Below are positions 36,537 to 45,671 of a stretch of 64,000 bases of DNA, one piece after another. Below the pieces are notes generated by a model. It ran no database searches, was not told the origin of the DNA, and was given only the letters and a program-made list of their open reading frames with translations. This DNA comes from JAXMBX01 sp046349635 (GTDB lineage Bacteria > Planctomycetota > Planctomycetia > Planctomycetales > Planctomycetaceae): contig JAXMBX010000014.1 in the NCBI GenBank assembly GCA_046349635.1, positions 1 through 64,000 of the forward strand. Direction: 5' to 3'. The translations under genes were made by a program, and so were the position numbers. Each line of letters begins with the position of its first letter. The first letter of the stretch is position 1.

Positions 36537-37838
36537 TTAGACGGCTTCGAGGGCCTGCTTGAGGTCGTTGATGAGATCGGCGGAGTCTTCGGTCCCGATG
36601 GAGAGGCGGACGAAGTCGGGGGTGACGCCGGTCGATTTCTGCTCTTCGAGGGTCAACTGCTGGTGGGTGGTCGTGGAGGGGTGGATGATCAGCGATTTGC
36701 TGTCCCCCACGTTGGCGAGGTGCGAGAAGAGCTTGACGTGGTTGATGAGCTTGCGGCCGTTTTCCTGCTGCTGGGTGGGGGTGGCACCCTTGATGCCGAA
36801 GCCCATGATGGCGCCGCAGCCGTCGGGGAGGTACTTCTTCGCCAGCTTGTAGCAGGGATGCGATTCCAGGCCGGGGTAGTTGACCCAGGCGACCTTGGGA
36901 TGGGACTGCAGGAAGTTTGCGACAGCCATCGTGTTTTCGCTGTGGGCCTTCATGCGGAGGTGGAGGGTTTCCAGTCCCTGCAGGAAGAGGAACGCGTTGA
37001 AGGGGCTCATGGCGGCACCGATGTCGCGGAGCATCTGGGTGCGGGCCTTGAGGATATAGGCGAGCTTCATCGGGCCGAAGGTGTCGTAGAACTTCATGCC
37101 GTGGTAGCTGGGATCGGGATCGGTCATGTCGGGGAACTTGCCATTGTTCCAGGGGAAGTCACCCTTTTCGACGATGATGCCGCCGATGCTGGTGCCATGT
37201 CCGCCGATGAACTTGGTGCAGGAGGCGATGATGATATCGGCTCCGTGCTCGAAGGGACGGCAGAGGGCGGGAGAGGCGAGCGTGTTATCGACGATGACCG
37301 GGACGCCGGCCTTGTGGGCGATCTCACTGATGGCGGCGAAGTCGGGGACGTCGAGGCGGGGATTGCCGATGGTCTCCATGAAGACGCCACGGGTGTTGTC
37401 GTCGATGGCCTTGCGGAAGTTTTCGGGATCGCTCTGATCGACGAACTTCACCTTGATGCCGAGCTTGGGGAGGGTGTAGTGAAAGAGGTTGTAGGTTCCG
37501 CCGTAGAGGCTGGAGGAAGAGACGATGTTTTTACCGGCATGACAGATGTTGAGGATTGCGAGCGTTTCAGCAGCCTGGCCGGAGGCGGTGGCGAGAGCGC
37601 CGGAACCTTTTTCGAGAAGGGCGATGCGCTTCTCGAGGACATCGGTGGTGGGATTCATCAGGCGGGTGTAGATGTTCCCGAATTCCTGCAGGCCGAAGAG
37701 GCGCGCGGCGTGATCGCTGTCGTTGAAGACATACGAAGTGGTCTGATAAATGGGGACGGCGCGGGAGTTGGTGGTGGGGTCGACGACCTGGCCGCCGTGG
37801 AGGCAGAGAGTTGCCAGCTTGAGATCTTCCTGGTTCAT
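36537..37838 (-). CDS. metY: O-acetylhomoserine sulfhydrylase / aminocarboxypropyltransferase
   Basis: A 433-residue PLP enzyme of the Cys/Met metabolism family, making homocysteine (or methionine) from O-acetylhomoserine and sulfide. It opens LKLATLCLHGGQVVDPTTNSRAVPIYQTTSYVF, and the PLP lysine lies in IIASCTKFIGGHG. Further MetY-type marks are GNPRLDVPDFAAIS and GDSKSLIIHPSTTTHQQL. The upstream frame to 38027 is not protein-like, so the start is the ATG of MNQEDLKL. The intergenic region upstream is long, but no SAM-type riboswitch was recognised. It converges on the exported-protein gene. Confidence 0.92.
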   Translation of the reverse strand: MNQEDLKLATLCLHGGQVVDPTTNSRAVPIYQTTSYVFNDSDHAARLFGLQEFGNIYTRLMNPTTDVLEKRIALLEKGSGALATASGQAAETLAILNICHAGKNIVSSSSLYGGTYNLFHYTLPKLGIKVKFVDQSDPENFRKAIDDNTRGVFMETIGNPRLDVPDFAAISEIAHKAGVPVIVDNTLASPALCRPFEHGADIIIASCTKFIGGHGTSIGGIIVEKGDFPWNNGKFPDMTDPDPSYHGMKFYDTFGPMKLAYILKARTQMLRDIGAAMSPFNAFLFLQGLETLHLRMKAHSENTMAVANFLQSHPKVAWVNYPGLESHPCYKLAKKYLPDGCGAIMGFGIKGATPTQQQENGRKLINHVKLFSHLANVGDSKSLIIHPSTTTHQQLTLEEQKSTGVTPDFVRLSIGTEDSADLINDLKQALEAV

Positions 37839-38445
37839 GGTGTTCGCTCGATTAGGTTTCAGACGAAATTGGTAAATGAGCATCGTCAGGAAAGGGCAAG
37901 GGGCGCCTTTCCCGGTGGATTTCCCGTGGATGAGGTTGATGGTTGGGCGTCCGTGGCCCTGCTGGTGCGGTGATCCTGAGAGACTCGTCCGGCGGAAGGA
38001 GACATGGGGAAGACTCCTGTGGCGCAACGGACGGATCGGTCAGTGTAGTGCCCGGTGTTGGAAAAGGCAAATTGCCGCTGTTCGGCGGACGGGTGCTGCG
38101 TATTCGACATAAGTTATTATCGGGCTTGTTGTTGCGGAGTTTTCTGGTTGAGCGAGGGAGGCATTTCGAAGGGGAGCAAGCGGGAGACGGGCGAGGGCCA
38201 AAATCAGTGATCGCTGACGTTGTTATTAAAAACGTGATGCCGTAAAATCCTTGGTTTCCCGCGTTTCGCCGCCCCGAGGGTGACGTGCGTCGGAAGGCTG
38301 CTTCCTCAGACGGGAGCAGATTCAAAATCTGTGGCGACAATGGTTTAAACCCCGGCTGTTGAGAACGGCGTCTCGACGGTGCGGGGACTGTGTCGCTTGA
38401 TCCGCCGGCTTTCGCGGCCGGCTTCCAGTTGCATCGGTCAGTTCG
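37839..38445. other. Divergent region with a run of hairpins before ffh
   Basis: This region of 607 bases separates metY and ffh. The metY side shows nothing I recognise. The ffh side (38292-38422) carries four successive hairpins. GGAAG/CTTCC is at 38292-38305. CAGAT/ATCTG is at 38317-38331. A compound stem has CCCCG/CGGGG outer arms at 38350-38386 with GTTGAG/CTCGAC inside. GCCGGC/GCCGGC is at 38404-38422. It may be a structured leader or an unrecognised small RNA. Confidence 0.4.
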
Positions 38446-39918
38446 ATGTTTGAAACAATCACCGCCAATTTGACGAGCGCTTTGAAGATCTTCACCGGTA
38501 CGGGGAAGCTCACCGAAGCCAATATCCGCGAAGGGTTGCAGCAGGTGCGGAACGCGCTGCTGGAGGCGGACGTCAATTACGAAGTGGCGGACGACTTCAT
38601 CAAGAACATCACCGACGAGGCGATCGGCCAGAAGGTGATTGAAGCGCTGCGACCGCAGGAGCAATTCCTGGGGATCGTGTACAACGCGTTGATCGACCTG
38701 ATGGGGCCGGTCGATCACTCGCTGAATCTGAAGGACTCCGGGATCAGCATCGTCATGATGTGTGGTCTGCAGGGGAGCGGAAAGACGACGACCTGCGGCA
38801 AGCTGGCCAAGCTGCTCCTGGAGCAGGGGAAGCGGGCGATGCTGGTCGCTGCGGACTTGCAACGTCCCGCAGCCATCGAGCAGTTGAAGGTGATCGGCGA
38901 GCAGGTCGGGGTGCCGGTGTATACCGAGCCTCCGACGAGCAACCCCGTCGCTGTGTGCCAGAACGCCTTGCAGGCGGCGAAGTCGGCGGGGAATGTGCAG
39001 GTCCTGATCCTGGACACGGCGGGGCGTCTGCACGTGGACCAGGCGCTGATGAAGGAACTGGAAGAAATCGACCGCCGGTTGAATCCTTCCCAGATCCTGT
39101 TCGTCTGCGATGCGATGACGGGACAAGACGCGGTCAACAGCGCACGAGCGTTCAACGATGCGCTGGAGCTGGACGGCGTGATCCTGACGAAGCTGGACGG
39201 TGACGCCCGGGGCGGGGCGGCGTTGAGCGTGAAGCAGGTGACGGGAGTGCCGATCAAGTTTATCGGCATGGGGGAACAGCTCGACAAGCTGGAGCCGTTC
39301 CATCCGGACCGGATGGCGGGGCGCATCCTCGGGCAGGGGGACATTCTGACGCTGGCCGAAAAGGCGCAGCGGGCGCTGGATGCCGACCAGATGGCGAAAG
39401 CCCAGGAAGAGATGCTGCAGGGGAAATTCACCCTGGAGTCCTTCCGGGACACGATGAAGAACGTTCAGAAGATCGGGTCCATGAAGGACATTCTGAAGAT
39501 GCTGGGAATGGGCGGGATGCTGGAGCAGATGCCCAACCAGGTGGATCCCGAAGGAGAGATGAAGAAGATCGAGGGAATGATCAACAGCATGACCCCCGAT
39601 GAACGAAAGTTCCCGGAGCGGATCGACATCAATCGTCGCCGCCGGATTGCGAAGGGGAGCGGGACGGAGCCTGCGGACGTGAACCGGCTGTTGAAAGACT
39701 TTGAAAACATGGCCGCGCAGATGCAGAAGGTATCCGGCCTGGGGATGCGGGACCGGATGCGTGCGGTGCGGGAGATGTCGCAGGCGGCGATGATGAACCC
39801 GCATGCTTCGATGATGCGTGAAAAGCAGCGGAGCAAGGCCAAGGAAATGGATGCGGACAAGAAGAAGAAGTTGCGGAAGGAAGCCAAGGCGCAACGCAAA
39901 AAAAACAAGCGGCGTTGA
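38446..39918 (+). CDS. ffh: Signal recognition particle protein Ffh
   Basis: The SRP54 GTPase that binds signal sequences and 4.5S RNA and delivers ribosomes to the membrane via FtsY. A 490-residue protein: N domain (MFETITANLTSALKIFTG), G domain with P-loop GLQGSGKTTTCGKLA, DTAGRLHVD, TKLDGDARGGAAL and KFIGMGEQLDKLEPF, then the Met-rich M domain (MKDILKMLGMGGMLEQM, GSGTEPADVNRLLKDFENMAAQMQ) and a Lys-rich tail. It starts the cluster ffh-rpsP-trmD-rplS-yraN-rimO-pgsA. A chain of hairpins lies in its leader. Confidence 0.97.
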   Translation: MFETITANLTSALKIFTGTGKLTEANIREGLQQVRNALLEADVNYEVADDFIKNITDEAIGQKVIEALRPQEQFLGIVYNALIDLMGPVDHSLNLKDSGISIVMMCGLQGSGKTTTCGKLAKLLLEQGKRAMLVAADLQRPAAIEQLKVIGEQVGVPVYTEPPTSNPVAVCQNALQAAKSAGNVQVLILDTAGRLHVDQALMKELEEIDRRLNPSQILFVCDAMTGQDAVNSARAFNDALELDGVILTKLDGDARGGAALSVKQVTGVPIKFIGMGEQLDKLEPFHPDRMAGRILGQGDILTLAEKAQRALDADQMAKAQEEMLQGKFTLESFRDTMKNVQKIGSMKDILKMLGMGGMLEQMPNQVDPEGEMKKIEGMINSMTPDERKFPERIDINRRRRIAKGSGTEPADVNRLLKDFENMAAQMQKVSGLGMRDRMRAVREMSQAAMMNPHASMMREKQRSKAKEMDADKKKKLRKEAKAQRKKNKRR

Positions 39919-39982
39919 CGTGACGGCTCGCGTCGGCGCGATTTGGAAACAGACTGTTTTGTCTTGAAGAAGGAGATTGAGA

Positions 39983-40357
39983 GTGGCGGTTAAGATTCGC
40001 ATGAAAATGATGGGACGGAAGCACCGTCCGTTTTTCCGGATTTGCGCGATCGACAGTCGCAAGTCGCGGGATTCCGATCCGATCGAGGAATTGGGGACGT
40101 ATGACCCGATGGTGGCGAACAAGGCCAACCGGGTGAAACTGAACCTGGAGCGCGTGGACTACTGGTTGTCCGTCGGCGCGATTCCCTCCGACCGGGTGAA
40201 GACGCTGATCAAGAAGATCCGGACGAACCGTTTCGGCGAGGCGAAGGCGCCTCCCGCGGCGATCGAACCGAAGGCGTTGCCGGTTCCGGCCGCTGCTCCC
40301 GCCGAGGGAGAAGGTGGCGGAGAAGCGGAAGCGGCGGCCGAGTCCAGCGAATCCTAA
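39983..40357 (+). CDS. rpsP: 30S ribosomal protein S16
   Basis: A small-subunit protein binding 16S rRNA. 124 residues opening VAVKIRMKMMGRKHRPFFRICAIDSRKSRDS, followed by LGTYDPM and the typical YWLSVGAIPSDRVKTLIKK. The C-terminal 35 residues are an Ala/Pro/Glu-rich tail beyond the usual 80-90 residues. I use the GTG at 39983 with AAGGAG 8 bases upstream rather than the TTG six bases earlier. It follows ffh by 64 bases, the common ffh-rpsP arrangement. Confidence 0.96.
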   Translation: MAVKIRMKMMGRKHRPFFRICAIDSRKSRDSDPIEELGTYDPMVANKANRVKLNLERVDYWLSVGAIPSDRVKTLIKKIRTNRFGEAKAPPAAIEPKALPVPAAAPAEGEGGGEAEAAAESSES

Positions 40358-40438
40358 GCCGGATTCCCTCGGTTATTTCGTCCGGTGGGCTCTCGCGGCT
40401 CACGGTGGGGATCGAGGGAAGCGTGGTGAAGGTGTGAG

Positions 40439-41155
40439 ATGCGGTTCGACGTATTGACCCTGTTTCCGGAACTGTTCGAGAGTTACCTGCAGCAGAGCCT
40501 GCTCAACCAGGCGTTGCAAAAGGGACTGGTGGAAATCCACCGCTGGAACTTCCGTGACTGGGCGCCGGGGAAACACCAATCGGTGGATGACAAGCCGTTT
40601 GGTGGAGGTCCGGGGATGTTGCTCTGTTGCCAGCCGGTGTTCGACTGCGTGGAACACGTGCGGCAGCAGGGGGACGAGCCGGGGCATCTGGTGATGCTGA
40701 CGCCTCAGGGCCGCAAATTGACACAACAGGTGGTGCAGGAATTGTCGGGACATCGCCGATTAATCCTCCTGTGCGGCCGATACGAAGGGTTTGACGAACG
40801 AATCTCGTTGGGTTTGAAGCCGGATGAAATCTCCGTCGGGGATTTCATCACCAACGGGGGAGAAGTTCCGGCGATGCTGATCATCGAGACGGTGATGCGG
40901 CTGATACCGGGAGTTCTGGGAGACGAGACAAGCAGCAAGTATGAGTCCTTCGCGGACGCGGGGTTACTGGAATATCCGCAGTACACCCGGCCCCGCGAAT
41001 TTCGAGGAATGCAGGTTCCGGAGGTGTTGCTGAACGGAAATCATCAGGCGATCCAGGCGTGGCGGGAGACTGCCAGCCGGGAACGGACGGCCGAGCGCCG
41101 CCAGGACCTGTTGGAATCCGCGAAGCCGACTTCCGGCAATCGAAAACAAAATTGA
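40439..41155 (+). CDS. trmD: tRNA (guanine-N1-)-methyltransferase
   Basis: Methylates G37 of several tRNAs with SAM, preventing frameshifting. A 238-residue SPOUT trefoil-knot enzyme with MRFDVLTLFPELFESYLQQS, the MLLCCQPVF region, the knot LILLCGRYEGFDERI and SVGDFITNGGEVPAMLIIE, and EYPQYTRPREFRGMQVPEVLLNGNH in the C-terminal domain. It sits between rpsP and rplS, the conserved bacterial order. Confidence 0.97.
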   Translation: MRFDVLTLFPELFESYLQQSLLNQALQKGLVEIHRWNFRDWAPGKHQSVDDKPFGGGPGMLLCCQPVFDCVEHVRQQGDEPGHLVMLTPQGRKLTQQVVQELSGHRRLILLCGRYEGFDERISLGLKPDEISVGDFITNGGEVPAMLIIETVMRLIPGVLGDETSSKYESFADAGLLEYPQYTRPREFRGMQVPEVLLNGNHQAIQAWRETASRERTAERRQDLLESAKPTSGNRKQN

Positions 41156-41239
41156 AATGATGACGGCGGCGGTCAGCGATGACAGCCAGCCGAGAGATGG
41201 CGGGAAGAACTTCCGTCGACAGCAGGAAAGGGAACAGAC

Positions 41240-41602
41240 ATGAACAAGTTATTGAAGTCGGTGGAAGCTTCTTCGCTGCGTGAAAACGCGTTGACGTTTG
41301 CCGTGGGTGACACGGTGGACGTGCACACGCGAATCCTGGAAGGTGACAAGGAACGGATCCAGATTTTCAACGGCGTGGTGATTGCCCGCCGCGGCTCCGG
41401 AACCCGCGAGAACTTCACAGTTCGCCGCATCGTTTCCGGTGAAGGGGTGGAGCGGACGTTCCCGGTCAACTCTCCGAAGATCGCGAAGCTGGAAGTGATC
41501 CGTCACGGGAAGGTGCGTCGCGCGAAGCTGTTTTATCTTCGCGACCGGACCGGCAAGGCGACCCGCCTGACGGAACGTCGCGCCAAGAAGGACGAAGCCT
41601 GA
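41240..41602 (+). CDS. rplS: 50S ribosomal protein L19
   Basis: A large-subunit protein at the 30S-50S interface. 120 residues with VGDTVDVHTRILEGDKERIQIFNGVVIARRG, FTVRRIVSGEGVERTFPVNSPKI and the basic end RRAKLFYLRDRTGKATRLTERR. A purine-rich AGGAAAGGGAACAG precedes the ATG. It lies 84 bases after trmD within the same operon. Confidence 0.97.
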   Translation: MNKLLKSVEASSLRENALTFAVGDTVDVHTRILEGDKERIQIFNGVVIARRGSGTRENFTVRRIVSGEGVERTFPVNSPKIAKLEVIRHGKVRRAKLFYLRDRTGKATRLTERRAKKDEA

Positions 41603-41660
41603 TTCCGGTTTTGCCCGATCCGCATGCCGGCTGGTTCGACATTATCGTCGGAGTCTCGCC

Positions 41661-42035
41661 ATGTGGGGTTGGTGGAAAAAATTCCTGGGTGACGAAGGGG
41701 AGCGGGCGGCAGCCCGCTTCCTGCGGCGCCAGGGGTTTCGCGTCCTGGCGCGCCAGTACCGTTCCGCTTACGGAGAAATCGACCTGATCGCCGAGGATGG
41801 TGACTGGCTGGTTTTCGTGGAAGTGAAGACCCGGCGTGGGGAAGAGGCCGGGAGGCCGGAAGAGGCGATCACTGCGGACAAGCAGCGGCGGATGACCCGG
41901 GCCGCGACGGCGTTTGTACAGCAACGGAAGCTGCATGCTCGACGGACGCGGTTTGACGTGGTCGCGGTGACATGGCCTGAGGGGGCGAAGCAGCCGCAGA
42001 TCCAGCATTACCGCCATGCGTTTGAGGCGGTCTGA
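41661..42035 (+). CDS. yraN: YraN/UPF0102 family putative endonuclease-fold protein
   Basis: A 124-residue protein with the UPF0102 signatures GERAAARFLRRQGFRVLARQYRSAYGEIDLIAEDG and LVFVEVKTRRG, that is, the GEIDLI and ExK residues of a PD-(D/E)xK-like fold. A nuclease or Holliday-junction-related role is suspected for the family but not established. It follows rplS by 58 bases; rnhB, often between them, is absent here. Confidence 0.9.
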   Translation: MWGWWKKFLGDEGERAAARFLRRQGFRVLARQYRSAYGEIDLIAEDGDWLVFVEVKTRRGEEAGRPEEAITADKQRRMTRAATAFVQQRKLHARRTRFDVVAVTWPEGAKQPQIQHYRHAFEAV

Positions 42036-42247
42036 GCCCCGATCAATACAAGAGGCACGCCGGGTTTAGCGACACTGGCAGGGGTGTTGCGTGTGAAACG
42101 GCCGAGTTGAGCCGGATTGACTTTGTTTCGATGGTTTCCGGGGTGGTACACTGAAGAGGTGTCGCAAGCGGTCTGGTTCATGGAATCCATCGAGCCCTTG
42201 GAAACAAAATCTTCCCACTGAGATTTGGAAAACAGAACGACGGTTTT

Positions 42248-43672
42248 ATGCAATCGCTTCCGATTCTTCCGCAGATTGATTCAACGCCCGCGCCGGAGCA
42301 GACCGGATATTCCAAGGGGACGTATGCGTTCGTGAGCCTGGGGTGCGCGAAGAACCTGGTGGACAGCGAAAAGATGCTGGGGACGCTGGCACTCGATGGA
42401 TACACACTGGTTTCGGAGCCTGCCGGGGCGGACTTCGTGATCGTGAACACCTGCGGGTTTATTGAAAGTTCGCGGGAAGAGTCGAAGTCGGTCATCCGGG
42501 AGATGGTGGACCTGAAGCAGCAGGGGAAGACGAAGGGGGTGATCGTCGCCGGTTGCCTGCCGCAGCGGATCGGGCCCGCGCTCTTGTCGGAGATTCCGGA
42601 GATCGACCACATCGTGGGGGTATTCGGACGGGATGAGATTAATCGAGTGGCGGACCACCTGGTGGGGGGGCACCGGGAACAGCGGGAGGTGTTCCGGCCG
42701 GCGCCGCTCAAGGCGATGGATGACCGTCAAAGGTTGCGGATCACGCCACGGCATTTTGCGTATTTGAAGATTTCCGAGGGTTGCGACCGGACGTGCACGT
42801 TCTGCTCGATTCCGAAGATGCGGGGCAAGCACATCACCAAGCCGATTGAGATGGTGGTGGAAGAGGCCCGCGAACTGGCGAAAGATGGAGTGCGGGAACT
42901 GAATCTTGTGGCGCAGGACACGACGTATTACGGGATGGACCTGTACGGTGAAGTGCGGCTGGTGCAGTTGCTGAAGGAACTGGAGCAGGTCGAAGGGCTG
43001 GACTGGATCCGGTTGCTGTATTTGTATCCGATCAATTTCACGGATCAGTTGATCGAGACGATTGCGACGTCGGGGAAGATCATTCCGTATCTGGACATGC
43101 CGTTGCAGCACATCAACGATCAAGTCCTGCGGCGGATGCAGCGACGGGTGAACCGGGACCAGACGATCGAACTGGTGGGGAAGCTGCGGAAGAACATTCC
43201 GAACCTGGTGTTGCGGACGACGTTTGTCGTCGGGTTCCCAGGGGAGACGGACGCTCAGTTTGAAGAGCTGAAGGAATTTGTGACGGAGTCGAAGTTCCAG
43301 CGGATGGGGGTGTTTACCTATTCCCTTGAGCCGGATACCCCTGCGGTGAAGCTGGAGGGGCACTTGCCGGAAGAGGTGAAGGTGGCGCGGCGGGATGAAC
43401 TGATGAGCCTGCAGCAGGCGATCGCGTTTGACTTCGCCGATTCGCTGGTGGGGTACGAACTGGACGTACTGATCGACTCTCCGGTCGAGGGTGAAAAAGA
43501 TCTGTGGCTGGGGCGGAGCTATGCGGATGCACCGGAGATTGACGCGAACGTGATCGTTTCCGGGGCGGGGCTGAAAACGGGAGACATGGTTCCGGTGGTG
43601 CTGGAAGACCGGCAGGACTATGACTGGGTCGGATCGGTTTCCACGGACGACGACAAAGAGACTTCCCCATGA
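42248..43672 (+). CDS. rimO: Ribosomal protein S12 methylthiotransferase
   Basis: A radical SAM enzyme that adds a methylthio group to an Asp of ribosomal protein S12. 474 residues: N-terminal cluster-binding cysteines in SLGCAKNLVDSEKM, IVNTCGFIESSREES and AGCLPQR. The radical SAM motif CxxxCxxC is in GCDRTCTFCSIPKMRG, followed by RLLYLYPINFTD and LDMPLQHINDQVLRRMQR, and a C-terminal TRAM domain. The LVDSEKM and IESSREESK wording favours RimO over MiaB. The stop overlaps the pgsA start (ATGA), so they are coupled. Confidence 0.95.
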   Translation: MQSLPILPQIDSTPAPEQTGYSKGTYAFVSLGCAKNLVDSEKMLGTLALDGYTLVSEPAGADFVIVNTCGFIESSREESKSVIREMVDLKQQGKTKGVIVAGCLPQRIGPALLSEIPEIDHIVGVFGRDEINRVADHLVGGHREQREVFRPAPLKAMDDRQRLRITPRHFAYLKISEGCDRTCTFCSIPKMRGKHITKPIEMVVEEARELAKDGVRELNLVAQDTTYYGMDLYGEVRLVQLLKELEQVEGLDWIRLLYLYPINFTDQLIETIATSGKIIPYLDMPLQHINDQVLRRMQRRVNRDQTIELVGKLRKNIPNLVLRTTFVVGFPGETDAQFEELKEFVTESKFQRMGVFTYSLEPDTPAVKLEGHLPEEVKVARRDELMSLQQAIAFDFADSLVGYELDVLIDSPVEGEKDLWLGRSYADAPEIDANVIVSGAGLKTGDMVPVVLEDRQDYDWVGSVSTDDDKETSP

Positions 43673-44262
43673 CCGCAGATACCGCGACCGGACCCTGGTG
43701 GTGGAAGAACCTCGCGAACATCATTACGGTCAGTCGCCTGGTGCTGGCACTGATCTTGTTCGGGATGATCAGCCTGCGTCCCGACAGCCTGGGATTGCCC
43801 GCGGCGATGCTGTTTCTGCTGGCGGCGGCGACCGATGCGGTGGATGGGTTCGTGGCCCGGCGATTCAAATTGATTTCCACGTTCGGGCGGATCGTCGATC
43901 CGTTCGCGGACAAGATCATCGTGTGCGGGACGTTTATCTTTCTGCTGGAGCAAAGGAATCTGAGCGGCGTCAATGCGCTGATGGTGGCGATTGTCGTGGG
44001 GCGCGAAATGTTCGTGACGGGGTTGCGCGGGTTTCTTGAGCAGCAGGGGAAGGACTTTTCCGCGACATGGAGCGGGAAGTTGAAAATGATCCTGCAGTGC
44101 GCCGCGTTGACGCTGAGCCTGCTGACGTGCGATCCGGGATACCGGGATGCAGGCTGGGTTTATTCCCGGGACATCACGTTGTGGGTGGCGGTGGCGATGA
44201 CGTTCTACAGCGGGTGGGTGTACGCTGCGCGCGGCTTTCAGATTCTCCGCTCCCCGAGCTGA
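43669..44262 (+). CDS. pgsA: CDP-alcohol phosphatidyltransferase (phosphatidylglycerophosphate synthase type)
   Basis: An integral membrane enzyme forming phosphatidylglycerophosphate from CDP-diacylglycerol. The CDP-alcohol signature DGx2ARx8Gx3Dx3D is complete in DAVDGFVARRFKLISTFGRI and VDPFADK. 197 residues with about five helices, beginning NIITVSRLVLALILFGMI. The ATG overlaps the rimO stop by four bases. PgsA is the likeliest identity given size and context; another CDP-alcohol specificity is possible. Confidence 0.9.
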   Translation: MTADTATGPWWWKNLANIITVSRLVLALILFGMISLRPDSLGLPAAMLFLLAAATDAVDGFVARRFKLISTFGRIVDPFADKIIVCGTFIFLLEQRNLSGVNALMVAIVVGREMFVTGLRGFLEQQGKDFSATWSGKLKMILQCAALTLSLLTCDPGYRDAGWVYSRDITLWVAVAMTFYSGWVYAARGFQILRSPS

Positions 44263-44290
44263 GCGTTGAAAAAGATTGAACGGAACGGTC

Positions 44291-45127
44291 ATGAAGCTGG
44301 GATATAACACGAACGGGTTGTCGTTTCACCCTCTGGACCAGGCGCTGGATCTGATCGCGGAAGAGGGATACGAAGCGGTCGGGTTGACGCTGGATCACCA
44401 TTGCCTGAACCCGTTTGATGCGGATCTGCCACGGCAGATCGAGCGAACGAAGGCCCAGTTGGAGAAGCTGGGGTTAGCGGTGGTCATCGAGACCGGGGCG
44501 CGGTTTCTGCTCAATCCGCGCGTGAAGCACGATCCGACGCTGCTCAGTCCGACACCGGAGGAGCGAGAGGTCCGGCTCGATTTTCTGAAGCGGGCGACCG
44601 ACGTTGCCGTGGCGCTGGACGCGGAAGCGATATCGCTGTGGTCGGGGGCGCTGCTGGGGGATCTGTCGGCGGACGTGGCGATGCTGCGGCTGGCGGATGG
44701 CTGCCGTGCGATTGCGGACTATGCCGGGGAACGGGGGATGAAGCTGGCGTTCGAGCCCGAGCCTGGGATGTTCATCGACACCTTCGACCGGTTCGGGGAA
44801 CTGCGGGACCAGGTGAAGGCGCCGAACTTCGGACTGACGGTCGATTTGGGTCACGTGCATTGCATCGAGCTTGGGCCGATTCCGGAATACCTGCGGGAAT
44901 GGCGCGACCTGATCTGGAACGTGCATATCGAGGATATGAACAAGGGGGTGCACGACCATCTGATGTTCGGGGAGGGGGAGATGGATTTTCCTCCGATCCT
45001 GCGAACGCTGGAAGAAATTGGTTACAGGGGTTGCGTGAACGTGGAATTAAGCCGACATGCGCACATGGCACCGGAAGCGTTGCGGCAGTCGTATGCGTTT
45101 TTGAAGCCGTTGATGTCCGAGGGATGA
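44291..45127 (+). CDS. Sugar phosphate isomerase/epimerase-like TIM barrel
   Basis: A 278-residue AP-endonuclease-family-2 (xylose isomerase-like) barrel: MKLGYNTNGLSFHPLDQAL, metal-binding Glu/His/Asp residues in FEPEPGMFIDTFDRF, LTVDLGHVHCIE and WNVHIEDMNKG, and VNVELSRHAHMAP. Such enzymes isomerise or epimerise sugars, or belong to small pathways; the substrate is unknown. I start at ATG 44291 rather than the TTG 15 bases earlier. It follows pgsA by 28 bases and may be the last gene of the cluster. Confidence 0.83.
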   Translation: MKLGYNTNGLSFHPLDQALDLIAEEGYEAVGLTLDHHCLNPFDADLPRQIERTKAQLEKLGLAVVIETGARFLLNPRVKHDPTLLSPTPEEREVRLDFLKRATDVAVALDAEAISLWSGALLGDLSADVAMLRLADGCRAIADYAGERGMKLAFEPEPGMFIDTFDRFGELRDQVKAPNFGLTVDLGHVHCIELGPIPEYLREWRDLIWNVHIEDMNKGVHDHLMFGEGEMDFPPILRTLEEIGYRGCVNVELSRHAHMAPEALRQSYAFLKPLMSEG

Positions 45128-45128
45128 T

Positions 45129-45650
45129 TCAGGAGCGGTGATGTTCCGCTTCCCGTTCCCATTCGGCGCGAACGCGTCTCAGGCCGACGCTGCAGAGTTC
45201 GAACTCTTCGCTCAAGCGATGCAGGACGGGGGCCTCCTTGTCGAAGGGTTCTTCCTTGAAGGTGCTGGCGATGAAGTAGGAGCGTTTTCCTTCCTGGCTG
45301 TAGTCGATCAGGGCGTCGCAGGTTCCGGAGCCTTGCAGATGGGTGAGGGTTTCGGGGAAGACTCCGGTCCAGAAGAGAGTGAAATCGCCGATGTGGCGGA
45401 AGATTTCACGACGGGGTTTGGCTTCCCGTTCCTGGGCTTCGACGAGCATCTCGGTCACTTCGCGGAGCGGGCGGCCGCGGGTGTTTCGCAGGCGATAGAT
45501 GGCTTCCATGCGGGTGAACCGCACGAGCAGATCCGAGAGATAATCGATGAGCGGCGGATCGACGATTCCCAAGTCCACCTGGAACGTCTGTTCCGTCAAT
45601 CCGCTGAAGAGATTGCGCAGGGAGTCTTCTCCCTGAATCAGGGCGACCAT
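45129..45650 (-). CDS. Conserved-looking hypothetical protein
   Basis: A 173-residue soluble protein, mostly helical: VDLGIVDPPLIDYLSDLLVRFTRMEAIYRLRNTRGRP-like helices, then FRHIGDFTLFWTGVFPETL and DYSQEGKRSYFIAS, and a charged end (RRVRAEWEREAEHHRS). I recognise no named family. GGAGG lies 8 bases before the ATG, and a GGGAAAG/CTTTCCC hairpin (45672-45689) lies just upstream in the leader, possibly affecting translation. It converges on the TIM-barrel gene with one base between stops. Confidence 0.68.
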   Translation of the reverse strand: MVALIQGEDSLRNLFSGLTEQTFQVDLGIVDPPLIDYLSDLLVRFTRMEAIYRLRNTRGRPLREVTEMLVEAQEREAKPRREIFRHIGDFTLFWTGVFPETLTHLQGSGTCDALIDYSQEGKRSYFIASTFKEEPFDKEAPVLHRLSEEFELCSVGLRRVRAEWEREAEHHRS

Positions 45651-45671
45651 GTTCTACCTCCACTTTTCCCC

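Noticed and set aside
36477..37973. 498-codon plus-strand frame full of Gly, Val and Asp
   Set aside because: Antisense shadow of the O-acetylhomoserine sulfhydrylase gene.
37839..38100. Possible SAM riboswitch upstream of O-acetylhomoserine sulfhydrylase
   Set aside because: The leader was read on the minus strand, and none of the SAM-I, SAM-II or SAH core motifs could be found.
38288..38345. tRNA-Leu or tRNA-Sec-like anticodon and D arms before ffh
   Set aside because: The anticodon-like loop reads TTCAAAA, but no T-arm consensus and no matching acceptor strand or CCA end follow within tRNA length.
37852..40128. 758-codon minus-strand open frame
   Set aside because: It lies opposite ffh and rpsP, has a His/Arg/Leu-biased composition typical of antisense frames in GC-rich genes, and has no ribosome binding site or domain.
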